Shown here piece by piece: positions 21,121 through 31,167 of a stretch of 32,500 nt of DNA. The DNA comes from Cristatella mucedo (Eukaryota; Bryozoa; Phylactolaemata; Cristatellidae), in NCBI GenBank assembly GCA_009760855.2, contig WPIO01000075.1:1372501-1405000 (forward strand). Reading direction: 5' to 3'. The notes beneath the pieces were generated by a model that was not told the origin of the DNA, made no database searches, and was given only the letters and a program-made list of their open reading frames with translations. Position 1 is the first letter of the stretch. Every line of letters begins with the position of its first letter. The position numbers were made by a program, and so were the translations under genes.

Positions 21121-21837
21121 TAACCTCAGCACCGGGAAGACACGAGTCAAGAATTTAGGATGTATAAAAAAAAGCCCGAGCAATGCCTCGCCTATTTGAA
21201 AGTGCCGTCGTAGCAACTCTCTGATGAGGTCGCCGACCATCTGCGATGAAATCGCTTTGCTGGCCTAGGTGTACAGTGAATGATAGGATGACCAGCCACA
21301 TTGCAAAGCTGCCAGCCGAGACACCGGAGCCATTGGTAAACCGCTGGGCTTTTACCCGATTCTCCAGCAGTATCCGTAAAACTGCTGCTTTACGCTAAGC
21401 CCACCAACCGCCTCGGTTCTGAGTTCGGCAACAATGCCTCTTTACGTGGTGGTGACGATGTGGATCCTACTACGGTCAGAATGCCAATAACAATATTAGC
21501 CTCAGCCTTATTATTTAACTTGGGGGAAAGCATCACAAAACATGTTTACAAATATATATATATATATATATATATTTGTATATGTATACCAACATCTTCT
21601 GGTTTGAGTGTTTAGGATTTAGTGTTTGGGTTTTATGATTTTGAATTTAGGATTTTGGATTTTTAGTCTAAGGTTTCTTTAGTTTGGTATGGATGCAGTT
21701 TAGCGATAATGATTTCAGGGTGTTGATGCTGAGTTTTTAGAGTTTACGGTTTACAGTTAACTGTCTCTTGCTATCGCGTCGAGCTTTCTGCTAGGGGTAT
21801 GCTCTCAATAGATAAACCCCGAGTTCACACAGGGATA
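21121..21837. other. unassigned DNA with TA run and TTTAGG-rich stretch
   Basis: No gene is recognised. A (TA)n run lies at about 21549-21576. A T-rich stretch at about 21605-21685 carries degenerate TTTAGG/GGTTTAG words but no regular array. Confidence 0.4.
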
Positions 21838-21915
21838 TAATAATAATAATAATAATAATAATTCACTTGATAAAGCGCCCTCAGAGAACTCAATCTCTCT
21901 CTAGGCGCTTTAGGC
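21838..21915 (-). mobile_element. LINE family B, 3'-end fragment with perfect hairpin
   Basis: (AAT)n at 21838-21862 is followed by AAAGCGCC (21872-21879) and GGCGCTTT (21904-21911), a perfect 8-bp stem with a 24-nt loop. Only the last 80 bp or so of the element are present. Confidence 0.88.
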
Positions 21916-23287
21916 ATTTAGCTGTTTAATTTTTCCGTTTAAAGAGCGTCGGCGACGGATATTTTTTTGCAAATCACCATCAGCAGAGCTCACTACAAGT
22001 CTTGCGAAACGCAGCCTGAGTATGCCGACCCAACGCCGCCAATACTGTTGCTTTGTAGTAGGCCAAACCGCCGCTGCCAATACCTAACGGTTCTGAAGAG
22101 AGATCCCGAAGTCTTGCACCGAAGGTGCGCCGTCCAACCGAATCTCGGTAACCGAATCTACTCATCGCATCCCCTCGTGGAAGAAGCCACCTGAAAAGCA
22201 AGCGCCAGCGGCCTTCCGAGCGGACGGCGCTAAGGGTGTGACATATGACAAACGAGGGACTTGAACGGCCGTAAGTTTTTGTGGGTAAAGCCAGTCTGCT
22301 TGTCCAGTCAGCTTGTTCTACCAGACCACTTCAACGCTACCCCACAACGCCTTTCTGGGACCGTAGAAATTTGCCTCGTGACCACCGGGCAGCCTGGTCG
22401 TGATGTTCTGGAGCTTGAAGTGTCAGACAAACCAAACGATGTGTACACGCATTCTGGTTCAACATCCTAGACGGACTTCCGCCACCCGCGTCCGTGCATG
22501 GCTGGCTGTGTTGGTAAGGTTGCCAGCGGTTGTGCAACTACAGACGGCTATTGTAGGATCGTCCTACTCAATTTCTTAGTGCAGGCATGCAGTATTGTAT
22601 TTGCGAACAAAAAAATTTCCAAGTATGCTCAGGTCACAAACTGTTGTACTTTGAAGAAGCCTTTTCTATGAGTAAGCGCTTGACCAATTCCGACTCGCAC
22701 CACAACTGGCCGTGGGTGTACCAATAGCGTCGTCAAGTCCCTACGCAAGTGTTGTCCTCAAGTCCCTACGCATGACAAGAGGACTGCGTCGAGGTCACTT
22801 CAACAGAGCTGCAGCTACTCAGCAGTTTACTTTCTGCTCTATATCGGCAGGCGCCCATCGAAGCCTGGGCAGCGGGAGACAACCGTAAACAGTATCCTGT
22901 CTCAGACCAGCTGCTACGTCTAGACGTAGCGGAAAATGGCCGCCTATTCACTCTGCTTTAGCAGTGGGCGATTACGGCCCTGCGGTTGCATTGAGCGTCT
23001 GACCAGAGAGTTGCATCCCGGAAGTGATGATCACAGTTTTTCACGTGCATGTAATATGCAATATGTTGTAATATGTAATGTAATAGTATTAGTAATGGTA
23101 ATGTCATGTAATAGGTTTCCTACTACAGACTCGCCAGCTCTTGGAGCGATGTCACTTTGTCAGCTGCCAGTAATAAGCCAAGTGCCGAAGTCTAAAGCTA
23201 CTTGATTCTGCCAAGCTTCGCATTAATTCCAAAGCTAAGCTGTAAGGCGCCAAAAGACGACGTGGTACAACTCGCGCCACTTTTATC
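21916..23287. other. unassigned DNA
   Basis: No gene is recognised. A perfect 18-bp palindrome lies at 22913-22930. A TAATG/AATATG-rich low-complexity stretch lies at about 23045-23115. Short open frames on both strands overlap and show no motifs. Confidence 0.4.
22913..22930. repeat. perfect 18-bp palindrome
   Basis: GCTACGTCTAGACGTAGC is its own reverse complement. It has no loop and pairing does not extend further. Confidence 0.9.
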
Positions 23288-24335
23288 GAGAGTGTATAAT
23301 AATAGTAGTAATAATAAAATAATAATAATATTATTAAATTTGATGTAGTCCCCTCAGATAACATAACCTCTTTATAGGCACTTTGGATTTGCAACAAAGA
23401 AAGCGCGATCGAATGGTTAGCGGTAAGCATGCTCAAGGACAACAATCATAACACGGTTACACGTGACATGCATAGGGACATCATGCAAATGTGGAATCGC
23501 ATGGACCCCATAAATGCTGTGATAAATGGGTGCACTTTTTCTTTTATTTTTAAATGTTGTCAAGTCAGAGGATGTCATGATGCAAGTCGAAAGTGAGTTC
23601 CAGACTTTGGCTGCATGTAAACTAAAGATACACACTCCAAAAGATTTGAGGCTCGTAAGAGGCATAGGTAAACGACGAGATCCCACAAAAGTCGGTGGTA
23701 CGATGCTTGACCAGGTGGGGAGTACATGTGATGATAGATCGGCTGGATCCAAAGAATGAAGAGCCCAAAAAGTGAGTGACAAAATCTTGAAGTCAATGCG
23801 ATGCTTGACTGGTAGCCAGCGCAGGTCGGCGAGAAGTACCGTAAAGTGGCAACTGCGACGGTCACGACAGACAAGTCTAGCTGCACGGTTTTGTATAAGC
23901 GAGCACCTCGAATTCTCTCAACTCACTTGCTGCATGTATTGATGACACCTGCACATGGATGGCAGCAAATTTTCTGAAACTAAACGATGATAAAACTAAC
24001 TTACTACTTATGGGCAAACCCAGTGGGATTCAGAAATTGGAAAGGCTGACGCTCAAAACTGGCTCTGCCAGCATGTCTCCTGTTGAATCGGCTCAAAATA
24101 TAAGGGTCATTTATTCAAAGTGACCTCTCGTTTGACGACCGCATCAGCTTCACAATCAAGTCTGCCTATTTTAGCTACATAACATTCCTAGCATTCGGGC
24201 TAGTTTAGATAAGGACACCACGTCCAAGTTGGTCCATGCGTTTGTGATATCTCGTCTTGACTTCTGTAACTCACTGCTTGCTCGCGAACCGGCATGTGCA
24301 ATCAGGCTAGTAAAGCTGGTGCAAAGCTCTCCTCG
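23288..24335 (-). mobile_element. LINE family B copy with 5' inversion (twin priming)
   Basis: The 3' segment (23288-23890) is on the minus strand. It runs from IQNRAARLVCRDRRSC-type sequence through SFGVCIFSLHAAKVWNSL to the 3' UTR and an AAT-rich tail at about 23295-23335. The 5' segment (about 23909-24335) is on the plus strand. It reads DDTCTWMAANFLKLNDDKTN, then LDKDTTSKLVHAFVISRLDF, CNSLLA and LVKLVQ. The inverted segment stops at LVQ and the 3' segment resumes at IQN, so the two pieces are contiguous in the parent element with inversion of the upstream part. That is the arrangement left by twin priming during target-primed reverse transcription. Both parts contain stops and shifts. Confidence 0.85.
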
Positions 24336-24851
24336 CTGTGGTGAAGTGGAAGAGGACTATCGAACAGCAGTCGAGTCCATCAAAGAAAAAGACCGTTCGT
24401 CGCCATATTCTGTGACCGGGTGAAATGTGAAAAGTCTCGTTAGTGCTTGGTTAAGTCGGGACAGGTTGCGAGCTTACTTGATTGCCTGATTAAGACTATC
24501 GTTTGAGCGGGTTAATTCGCTGCTTAACCATTCCCGCTAGACAGCATTCGAACCACCCACGCCCCGTCTTTAATTGGTTAGCCAGCAGGTTCATCAAGCG
24601 AGGTATCGACTTTGAGGCTCCGTCGGTATGTTTATGTCCTTTTATTTGCTCTCGTCTCGTCCTACCTATCCGATCATAGCTAGGGTCGTGCATCTCAACG
24701 TTCCCCCTTCTTCTAGCTAATCTTGCTCAAACCGCTTAGCTGTGCCTCCAACTGGCCTTCAATCCTTTGTAGGCCGTACCTTCCATTTGTAAGCTCCTAA
24801 AGCCTTAGGCTTACGGTCGACTGACGTCACAATATTACGTCACGATATCAC
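24336..24851. other. unassigned DNA
   Basis: No gene is recognised. A minus-strand B-box-like GGTTCGAATGC lies at about 24546-24556 without a convincing A box at the usual distance. Confidence 0.35.
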
Positions 24852-24925
24852 CCTAATACTAATAGTAATAATATTAATACACTTGATAAAGCGCTCTCAG
24901 AAAGCTCAATCGCTTTCTGACTTGA
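24852..24925 (-). mobile_element. LINE family B, 3'-end fragment
   Basis: An AAT-type tail is followed by cacttgataaagcgctctca, then gaaagctcaatcgctttctg. The fragment is cut off before the second arm of the hairpin. Confidence 0.75.
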
Positions 24926-25145
24926 AATTGAATAAAAAGAGGTTAAACTTCCACCTGTTTCTGGCAAAATTTGCTTTTACATTTGAATAATCGTGTTGTC
25001 TTTGTGAATATGCGTGACCCGCTGCATGCCAGTAGACCGAAACGACGCTACCGATGCTAACTAGGCAACAAAGGAGGCTATGCGGGAGCCATTGGCCAAG
25101 TATGACCCACCCTACTTAGCCCGGTAGAATACAAAAGTCAACACG

Positions 25146-25211
25146 TGGGTCCGCTGTTCTCCCGTGGTGCCCTCCTTCGGAGTAGGAAGCTGCTACAATA
25201 AAGCGGACCCA
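25146..25211. repeat. short inverted-terminal-repeat unit (66 bp)
   Basis: TGGGTCCGCT (25146-25155) and AGCGGACCCA (25202-25211) form a perfect 10-bp inverted terminal repeat, matching the ends of the unit at 19884-19939. The interiors share little. Confidence 0.35.
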
Positions 25212-25230
25212 ATACATCCATAGTCTGCAT

Positions 25231-25232
25231 GA

Positions 25233-25270
<38 letters not shown>

Positions 25271-25460
25271 CAGTATAAATAATAATATAATATGCACAAT
25301 TATTAATCACTTATATTAATAATTAATGTATATTATATTAGAATAATGCTAATAATGCTGTAATATACTGCTTAATAATGCTATTAATGTATAATATATT
25401 ACATATAGTACATAATATAGTGCTTAATAACTGCTTGCAATATACTGTAGAATATACTGC
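25231..25460. repeat. AT-rich low-complexity block with (TA)n core
   Basis: A TA run lies at about 25237-25268. After it come imperfect repeats of words such as aatatactgcttaataatgc. No gene is present. Confidence 0.8.
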
Positions 25461-25585
25461 TTATACCCACTGACAGTGCTCATGCTACGCAATCCAGTCG
25501 ATGTGCTTCCTTTCCAGCCAAGGTAAATTGCGACAGAGATTTTTATTCTCTGAGGGTGCTATGAAAATGCTGTGATTATTCTATT
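25461..25585 (+). mobile_element. LINE family B, degraded 3'-end fragment
   Basis: The fragment contains ctgacagtgctcatgc, then gtgcttcctttccagccaag and gtaaattgcgacagagattt, then ctctgagggtgctatgaaaa. This is the family B 3' UTR and terminus with many substitutions and only a remnant tail. Confidence 0.65.
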
Positions 25586-26139
25586 GACTATCTTCAATCA
25601 ACTGCAGAGCAATTCTCGCCGGCCGACACCTAGCGTTATTAGCTTTATTTTCGTTGCAGCATTGTCTTCCGAAAACCGAAGTTCTTGCGAACGTCGCGTA
25701 CGAAAGCAAATAAGACAGCATAGACCTGTTTAAAGCCTATCTGCTCATTGTTTGACAATAGCGTGGAAGAAATTGCGTGCCTACGGAAATCTCAATGCTT
25801 ACCGCCTGGGGCTGGGTTTCCCATCCCAAGGCCGGCGGCCGCGTTAGATGCGCCGGTTTCTGGTAACCTGCTTGTTAGGTGCGATCGGGCGCACCCATTA
25901 TCGCTTCGTTATCGTCGTTCAAATGCGTTCCTAGATGTTATTGCTTTTGCTAAGATACGTGATTGTGCATTAACAAAAAAGCGCCCCGGAGCCGACGCGG
26001 AGGCTCCGCGGAGCTGAGAGCCCGGTCGTTTAGACTTCCCAGCTTCATGTCTCCAACCAACCACCCTGAGAGCGATCTCCCTCAAGCATTGCAACTGTGA
26101 ATCATCTCTCTAAATTAGTAGTCACCAGGCTCGCTATAA
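25586..26139. other. unassigned DNA
   Basis: No gene is recognised. An 89-codon open frame at 25748-26017 has no motif. The stretch just before 26140 may contain the N-terminal part of the LINE that follows. Confidence 0.35.
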
Positions 26140-26712
26140 TCCCGGCGGCTTAATCTTAACGCCTGTCTTTAGAATCCTCGCTCAATGGGCCTCAATGAAC
26201 CTCCTCAGATAATAAGCGACATTATTTCTGAAAAAGACATCTACTTGCTCGCCTTGACCGAGACCTTCGCTAAATAGTTGTAACTTCCCGACGATTAATG
26301 ACACAGCCTTAGCGGGCTTCTTCTTCTTTCAAAAGCCCTAGATAAATGAAAACCTGGCCGCGCAGTCGACGCTAGCGAACATATCGCATTCAATTTCAAG
26401 CCGTTTGCACTTCCCTTCGACGATGTCTTTCACATCGGTTCTGTGGAGTTTATCCAAAAGCAAGCTGTCAACGGTGGCAGTAGTCTGTCGCCCCCTGGAG
26501 CACCATCATCAACATCTCAGGCTTCTCTCTCATATCGATTTTGTGTTCAAGAAATCAACTTTTCCTCATTGTTGTTGGTTTTAGCATCAATTTTAGTAAC
26601 TTATCTGGCGCCTTCAGCGCCGAATTGTGTGCGCTGACTGACTCAGATTTTTCTTTGGCTCATGTGCATCACCCTGCTCACAGTAAGGGTCCCGCCTCGG
26701 TTAAATTTCCTC
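26140..26712 (+). pseudogene. old LINE endonuclease region, left half
   Basis: Across two frames the APE-type endonuclease of an L2/CR1-like LINE can be followed. LNPRSMG is at about 26171-26191. IISDIISEKDIYLLALTETF is at about 26210-26269, with the Mg-binding glutamate in TET. AGFFFFQKP follows, then VVVCRPLEHH. The VVGFSINFSN at about 26569-26598 is a decayed VVGDFNIHVD. HVHHPAHSKG is at about 26663-26692. The reading stops at about 26712, directly beside the 3' end of the minus-strand family A copy, and resumes at 30210. Family B ownership is possible but unproven because no intact family B endonuclease is available here for comparison. Confidence 0.75.
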
Positions 26713-26723
26713 CTACAACTGCA

Positions 26724-29700
26724 TAATGTAATGCAATGTATCTCCGTCTGTAACTCCACAAGGTCATAAATACCATGTGCGTGTTACGCAGGAGAGTATT
26801 GTATAGCGCACTCGCAGCCTAAGCGGCTTTCGGTACGCATTCGGTCGCCAACAGACTTCGTCTCACGCAACAAAGAGAAAGTGGGAAGCATAGCAGAGTC
26901 AGGAGAGCAGTTCAGGTAGTAAGTAGCATAGAAGTAGCAGTTCAGGACCGCTGAAAAAGATGTGCCATAGTCGGCAGTTGGAGAGTAGATGTCGTTGCGT
27001 AAGAATTGTGGAAGCGAGTTCCACAGCCTAGGACCTGCAGAGCTAAAGCTTCGGTCGCCAACTGTCTTTAAGCGGAGGAATGGGACAGCTAATTTATTGT
27101 CCACACAGGACCTGAGGGCGCGAACAGGCTGAAACTGATGCAACAGTTCAGCTAGGTACGAAGGAGCTAAGCCGTGGCGGGCCTTGTGGGTCAGCGTAAG
27201 AACTTTGCTCCGTATCTTTTGCTCAACCGGCAACCATTTAGCTTTTTCAGCAGAGGTGACACGTGCTCAAACCGCTGGGACTTGAAGACCAGCCTTGCAG
27301 CCATATTCATAGTCAGCTGTAGTGGCATAATAGCTTTCTTTGGCAGCCCAGCCAAAAGGGAATTACAATAATCAAGCCGATACAGAACTAAAGAGCTAGT
27401 TAAATATTTTACAAGCCACTGTGGGAGACAGCATCTAATCTTGGATAGGGATCGGATGTGATAGCTAGCTGTAGAGGCAGTCTTCTGAATGAAGCTTTTG
27501 AAATTGAGGCAGCTGTCGAACACGACACCTAGATTACGAGCACGTGGTGAAGGTCGCACAATAGCATCACCTATTAGAACAGCAAAGCCTTTTAATTCAG
27601 CCACACGTTTTGGGTGTCCTATGAGCAGCAGTTTGGTTTTATCATCAATTAATTTCAGGAAGTTTTCCGACATCCAGGATCGAATATCGGCAAGGCAAGC
27701 ATTCACTTTCTCAGGTGCAGCAGATTCTGACGGTTTGAATGACAAATACAACTGAGTATCATCAGCATAGAAGTGATATCCTATCTAATGGGCCTTCATG
27801 ACTTTTCCCAGAAGTTGTGCATAAATGGAGAACAGCAAGGGACCGAGCATGGATCCTTGAGGGACTCCACAGCTGACCATTCTCGTTTGTGAGACCTGAC
27901 CCCCACACGACATGGATTGGACTCGCTCAGACAAGTACGATTTAAACCACGCCAGTGCTTCGTCTGCCAGACCGATCGTTGTTCTCAATCATTCAAGTAG
28001 AACTTCGTGATCAATGGTGTCGAAGGCAGCAGACAGATCTAGCAGAGCTAGGGCAGTGACATTCCCGTCGTCGTTGCCACGTAGAATGTCATTGTTAACA
28101 CGGAGGAGAGCAGTTTCAGTAGAGTGCTGCCTCTTGAACCCCGATTGAAATGTTTCTGACATTCCATTATTTTCAATATGTTCAACTAGCTGCTTAGCAA
28201 CAATTTTTTCAAGAATCTTTGATAAGAACGGAAGAAGGAAAACTGGGCGATAGTTTGCTAGGACCTCTGTGTCTAATCCAGGCTTTTTAAGAATAGGTCT
28301 AACGATTGCCGATTTGAAGGACTTGGGGACGACCCCTTTTCCCAAAGAAGCATTAAAAATCTTGGTTATGGCAGGGCTAAGTGGGTCTGCAAGTGAAGAC
28401 CACAGAGATGAAGGTGTAGGGTCTTCAGGAGACGAGCTCTTTTTGCTAGACCTTATTAAGGCAGCCACATCACAGGCAGAAACATCGGAGAACCTTATAA
28501 GAAAGGTCACAGGTTGAGGAACGGCGATTGCTTTGGTCAGAGGGGGCTTAATGGAGGCACGAATGTGCACAATTTTTTCAGTAAAGAAGGCTGAAAACTT
28601 TTCGGCTGAGCCCTTAATATCTGGGGAGTCAGACCTCACGGCATTGGCCAGTAAGTGGTTTACTGTCTTATAAATCTGTTTAGTGTCCGACTGGCAGGAA
28701 TTCAGCTTTCTAATGAAAAAAGAAGCCCTGGCTTTCTTAAGCTTTCGGGTGTAAACTTGAAGGAAGTCTTTACAATTGACTAGGTCTGCCTCAGACCCCG
28801 ATTTCTTGAAACGACGTTCCAGCCTGAGCTTAACACGGCGCATCTTAAGGAGTTTTTCTGTAAATTGAAAGCAATCTCGACGACTTTGAACACGGATATA
28901 GCGAACGGGAGCATGCTTGTCAAGAGCACTCCTGAGTGTCATGTTCATCGCATCAGAGAGGGTATCGAGGCTGCCGGTCGAGTCTGAATGCAGATCAAGA
29001 AGGCCTGCATCACAAACAGATTTCAAAAACTTGTCCATGTCAATGCTTTGTAAGTTACGTCGTTTGGCAAATTCGACATTTCCCTGTACGTACGAGGTAG
29101 CAGGAACAGTAAACGAGACCGAACAATGATCTGAGAGGGTCAGTGGACACACCACAAAGTCAGTGGGCAGGACATCCTTAGTAATCACGAGATCTAGAAT
29201 GTGGCCACCGACGTGGGTGCTATGATTAACGTGTTGGGCCAAACCAAAATTCTCCAGACAGTCAAGAAATGAGCGGACCTGGCTGTTGCTAGGGTTGTCA
29301 ACGTGAATATTGAAGTCTCCTACAATCAGTAACGGCCTGTCACACACAAATATTTTTGTGAGGAAATCTGAAAACTCCTCTATAAACAAGTTTAGACAGC
29401 CAGAAGGAGGCCGGTATATCGCAACGGTGAGAGGCATTGTCTTTGATGAAGACCTGATAGCAACCGATTCAAACGATGACCCATGCGAGAAACTGCACAT
29501 TTTATAGCCAAGCAATTCGCGAACAACAATTGCAACCCCGCCACCAACCTTGTCAGAACGCATGGACTGATAGAATGAGAACCCGGGTGGGGTGGTCTCA
29601 GAAATACAGCTACTGGAACAAGGCGTCATCCAGGTTTCGGTAAGCAGAAATGCATCTAGCTTCTCCTCGACCACCTGATCGCCGATAAGTAACCCCTTGG

Positions 29701-30205
29701 TTTTTAGCGAGCGGACATTTAGTAGGCGGAATTTAAGAGGCTGTCCAACAACTGGGCGACGGCGATGAAGTGGCTTGTATTCTCTACCGTTTGCGTCCGG
29801 CCCGGCGGACGCTGGCTCTTCGAATTTGAATTGGACCTTGGTAGCGGCCGTGGGACGACGTTTCACAACGTGCTGGGCTACAGCGGGTGGGCTACTACCG
29901 CAACAAGTACTATTTAGCGCTTTAAACTTACGAGTCGTAGGTTTGATAGCCGAGCTGTTGATGGGGCGAACGCAGGATGCAGGAAGGTTCTCACTGACCC
30001 GCCGGAGAAGGCCCGCCGCTAGGTATCGACTAATGGCGACATCGCATCTTATGCTAAGCAGGTCCTGTTTTGTGTAGCATATCCGAGGACAGCTCATAAA
30101 TAGTCACAGCGAAGATAGCAGCGGAATACCCCAAGGTATTACGGAGAAATCAAGTAAAGGTCCACACCACGGTAGGAGTCGCCCGAGACCACTCTTTAGC
30201 GCGGG
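26724..30205 (-). mobile_element. LINE family A, near-complete copy
   Basis: This minus-strand element has a short 5' UTR (about 30098-30205), one long ORF (30097-26784) and a 3' UTR ending in a CATTA/ACATT-type tail at about 26724-26745. The tail and 3' UTR (gagttacagacggagataca) recur in three other family A copies in the window. Both flanks belong to another LINE, which fixes the limits to within a few tens of bases. Endonuclease and RT together with a 3' microsatellite tail place it in the L2/CR1 group; the exact clade would need a tree. No separate ORF1 is seen upstream, so the element is either single-ORF or slightly 5'-truncated. Confidence 0.92.
26784..30097 (-). pseudogene. LINE A endonuclease-reverse transcriptase ORF, three lesions
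   Basis: The frame is open for 702 codons from 30097. The endonuclease motifs are LLNVRS (125-130), TETW (153-156), YRPPS (228-232), GDFNIHVD (260-267) and SDH (322-324). The RT domain starts near residue 570, with YRPVFLLPFLSKILEK and SAAFDTIDH up to residue 702. A TGA (27989-27991) then interrupts at a position where the related copy has Arg. CGVPQGSMLGPLLF follows, then a TAG (27785-27787), then YADDTQLYLSF with an intact catalytic YADD. The C-terminal region runs on to a -1-type frameshift at about 27234-27243, after which WLPVEQKIRSKVL, ARHGLAPSYLAELLHQ and PRLWNSLP continue to the stop at 26784. The total is about 1100 codons. All lesions are few and point-like, so this is a fairly young pseudogene. 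Confidence 0.93.
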
Positions 30206-30209
30206 GAGA

Positions 30210-30545
30210 AATGCTTTCGTCACCTAGTATTACCGAATTCTGCGTATCTAACCACATGCAGACCCCATTCAGTAAACAGTGTGTGTCCTCCTCCGCATCT
30301 AAAGTCAAATGCGAGTCGTTAAACCTCAAGAACCTTTACATCGATGCTCGCAAGAAATATATTCTTCGCCCCTGCTGCTCAATCAATCTTCCGACCTGTC
30401 ATCATTGTTAGTGTGCTACAACACGACACCAGCCAATGTACTCGAGGGGTTCAACCTCTGACGAAGAGCACTTCGCGCCCTCGTCCAGATGGTCTATGGC
30501 TTACCGAGGGTATTAAGCCAGCTAGGTCTACTTAGCTCTAAGCGG
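30210..30545 (+). pseudogene. old LINE endonuclease region, right half
   Basis: The host LINE resumes after the family A insertion. CVSNHMQTPFS at about 30241-30273 corresponds to the catalytic SDH strand of the endonuclease, with Asp replaced by Asn. KVKCESLNLKNLYID follows (about 30302-30346). In another frame come QPLTKSTSRPRPDGLWLTEG and IKPARST, the APL(x)TK..RP..PW(F/L)T..I..A linker typical of L2-like LINEs before the RT domain. The reading is lost by 30545. Confidence 0.7.
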
Positions 30546-31167
30546 CAAGTCATTGGAGTGAATGTGGAAATGTGTGGCAAGTCATTGAAGTGAATGACCG
30601 CTATCGCCGGGAGCAGCCCATGGAGATGACAGAGGTGCTATTCATTCAATTTCAACCCTCCTGGCTTGACCTGAATATCGTCGTTCAGGAAAAGCCTCGG
30701 AGTCTTTCACCAAACTGAAAAGGGCAAGAACGAGTAATTCGTCTGCTCGCTCGATCCCAAGGTGGCCGCCGTATTGGCGTGCGTGGAATCTCGCCGCCGG
30801 CGGCGGCAGGCAAAGGCAAGAGATTCCTTGAAGAGCGGACGGATGTCGCTGCGGCAGAGCTCTAGCTCACTTCGAACGCACAGGCGAGCGACGCAGTTCG
30901 CTCGCCTGTGCGCGTCTTTTCGCTTCGTTCGTCGCCCTCGTTCGACTCGCTCGGGCGAGTTAGAGGCTGTAGCGTTTTGTGATCTTCTTGTGATTCTTTT
31001 CGTATAATCATTTTCGGTAGCAAACTATAATCTTCCCAACGAGCGACCTCCGTACGAATTCAGCCGTTCACGGCAGGCGCCGGTTATGGGGGGTGATGGG
31101 GCGCACACATTCGTCATCGCTCGGATGATGTGGCTGCACGCGAACGAATCTCGAGAATCTCGCGTGG
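30546..31167. other. unassigned DNA with strong hairpin
   Basis: A short near-duplication lies at 30540-30600 (gcaagtcattggagtgaatg and gcaagtcattgaagtgaatg). A perfect hairpin lies at 30877-30912 in a GC-rich patch. No gene is recognised. Confidence 0.4.
30877..30912. repeat. perfect 14-bp inverted repeat (GC-rich hairpin)
   Basis: CGCACAGGCGAGCG (30877-30890) pairs with CGCTCGCCTGTGCG (30899-30912) around an 8-nt loop. There is no T-tract and no obvious gene end, so a terminator role is not supported. Confidence 0.92.

Noticed and set aside
21221-21251. Hammerhead-ribozyme-like CTGATGAG followed by GAAA
   Set aside because: A small hairpin GGTC-GCC-GACC follows the first core box, but nine extra bases separate it from GAAA, and stems I and III do not pair around the core.
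21605-21685. Degenerate TTTAGG-like words
   Set aside because: There is no regular period and low T-rich complexity; this is not enough to call a telomeric repeat.
24540-24600. Minus-strand B-box-like GGTTCGAATGC as a fourth SINE-like unit
   Set aside because: The preceding A-box candidate has several mismatches and the wrong spacing, and the body matches only weakly.
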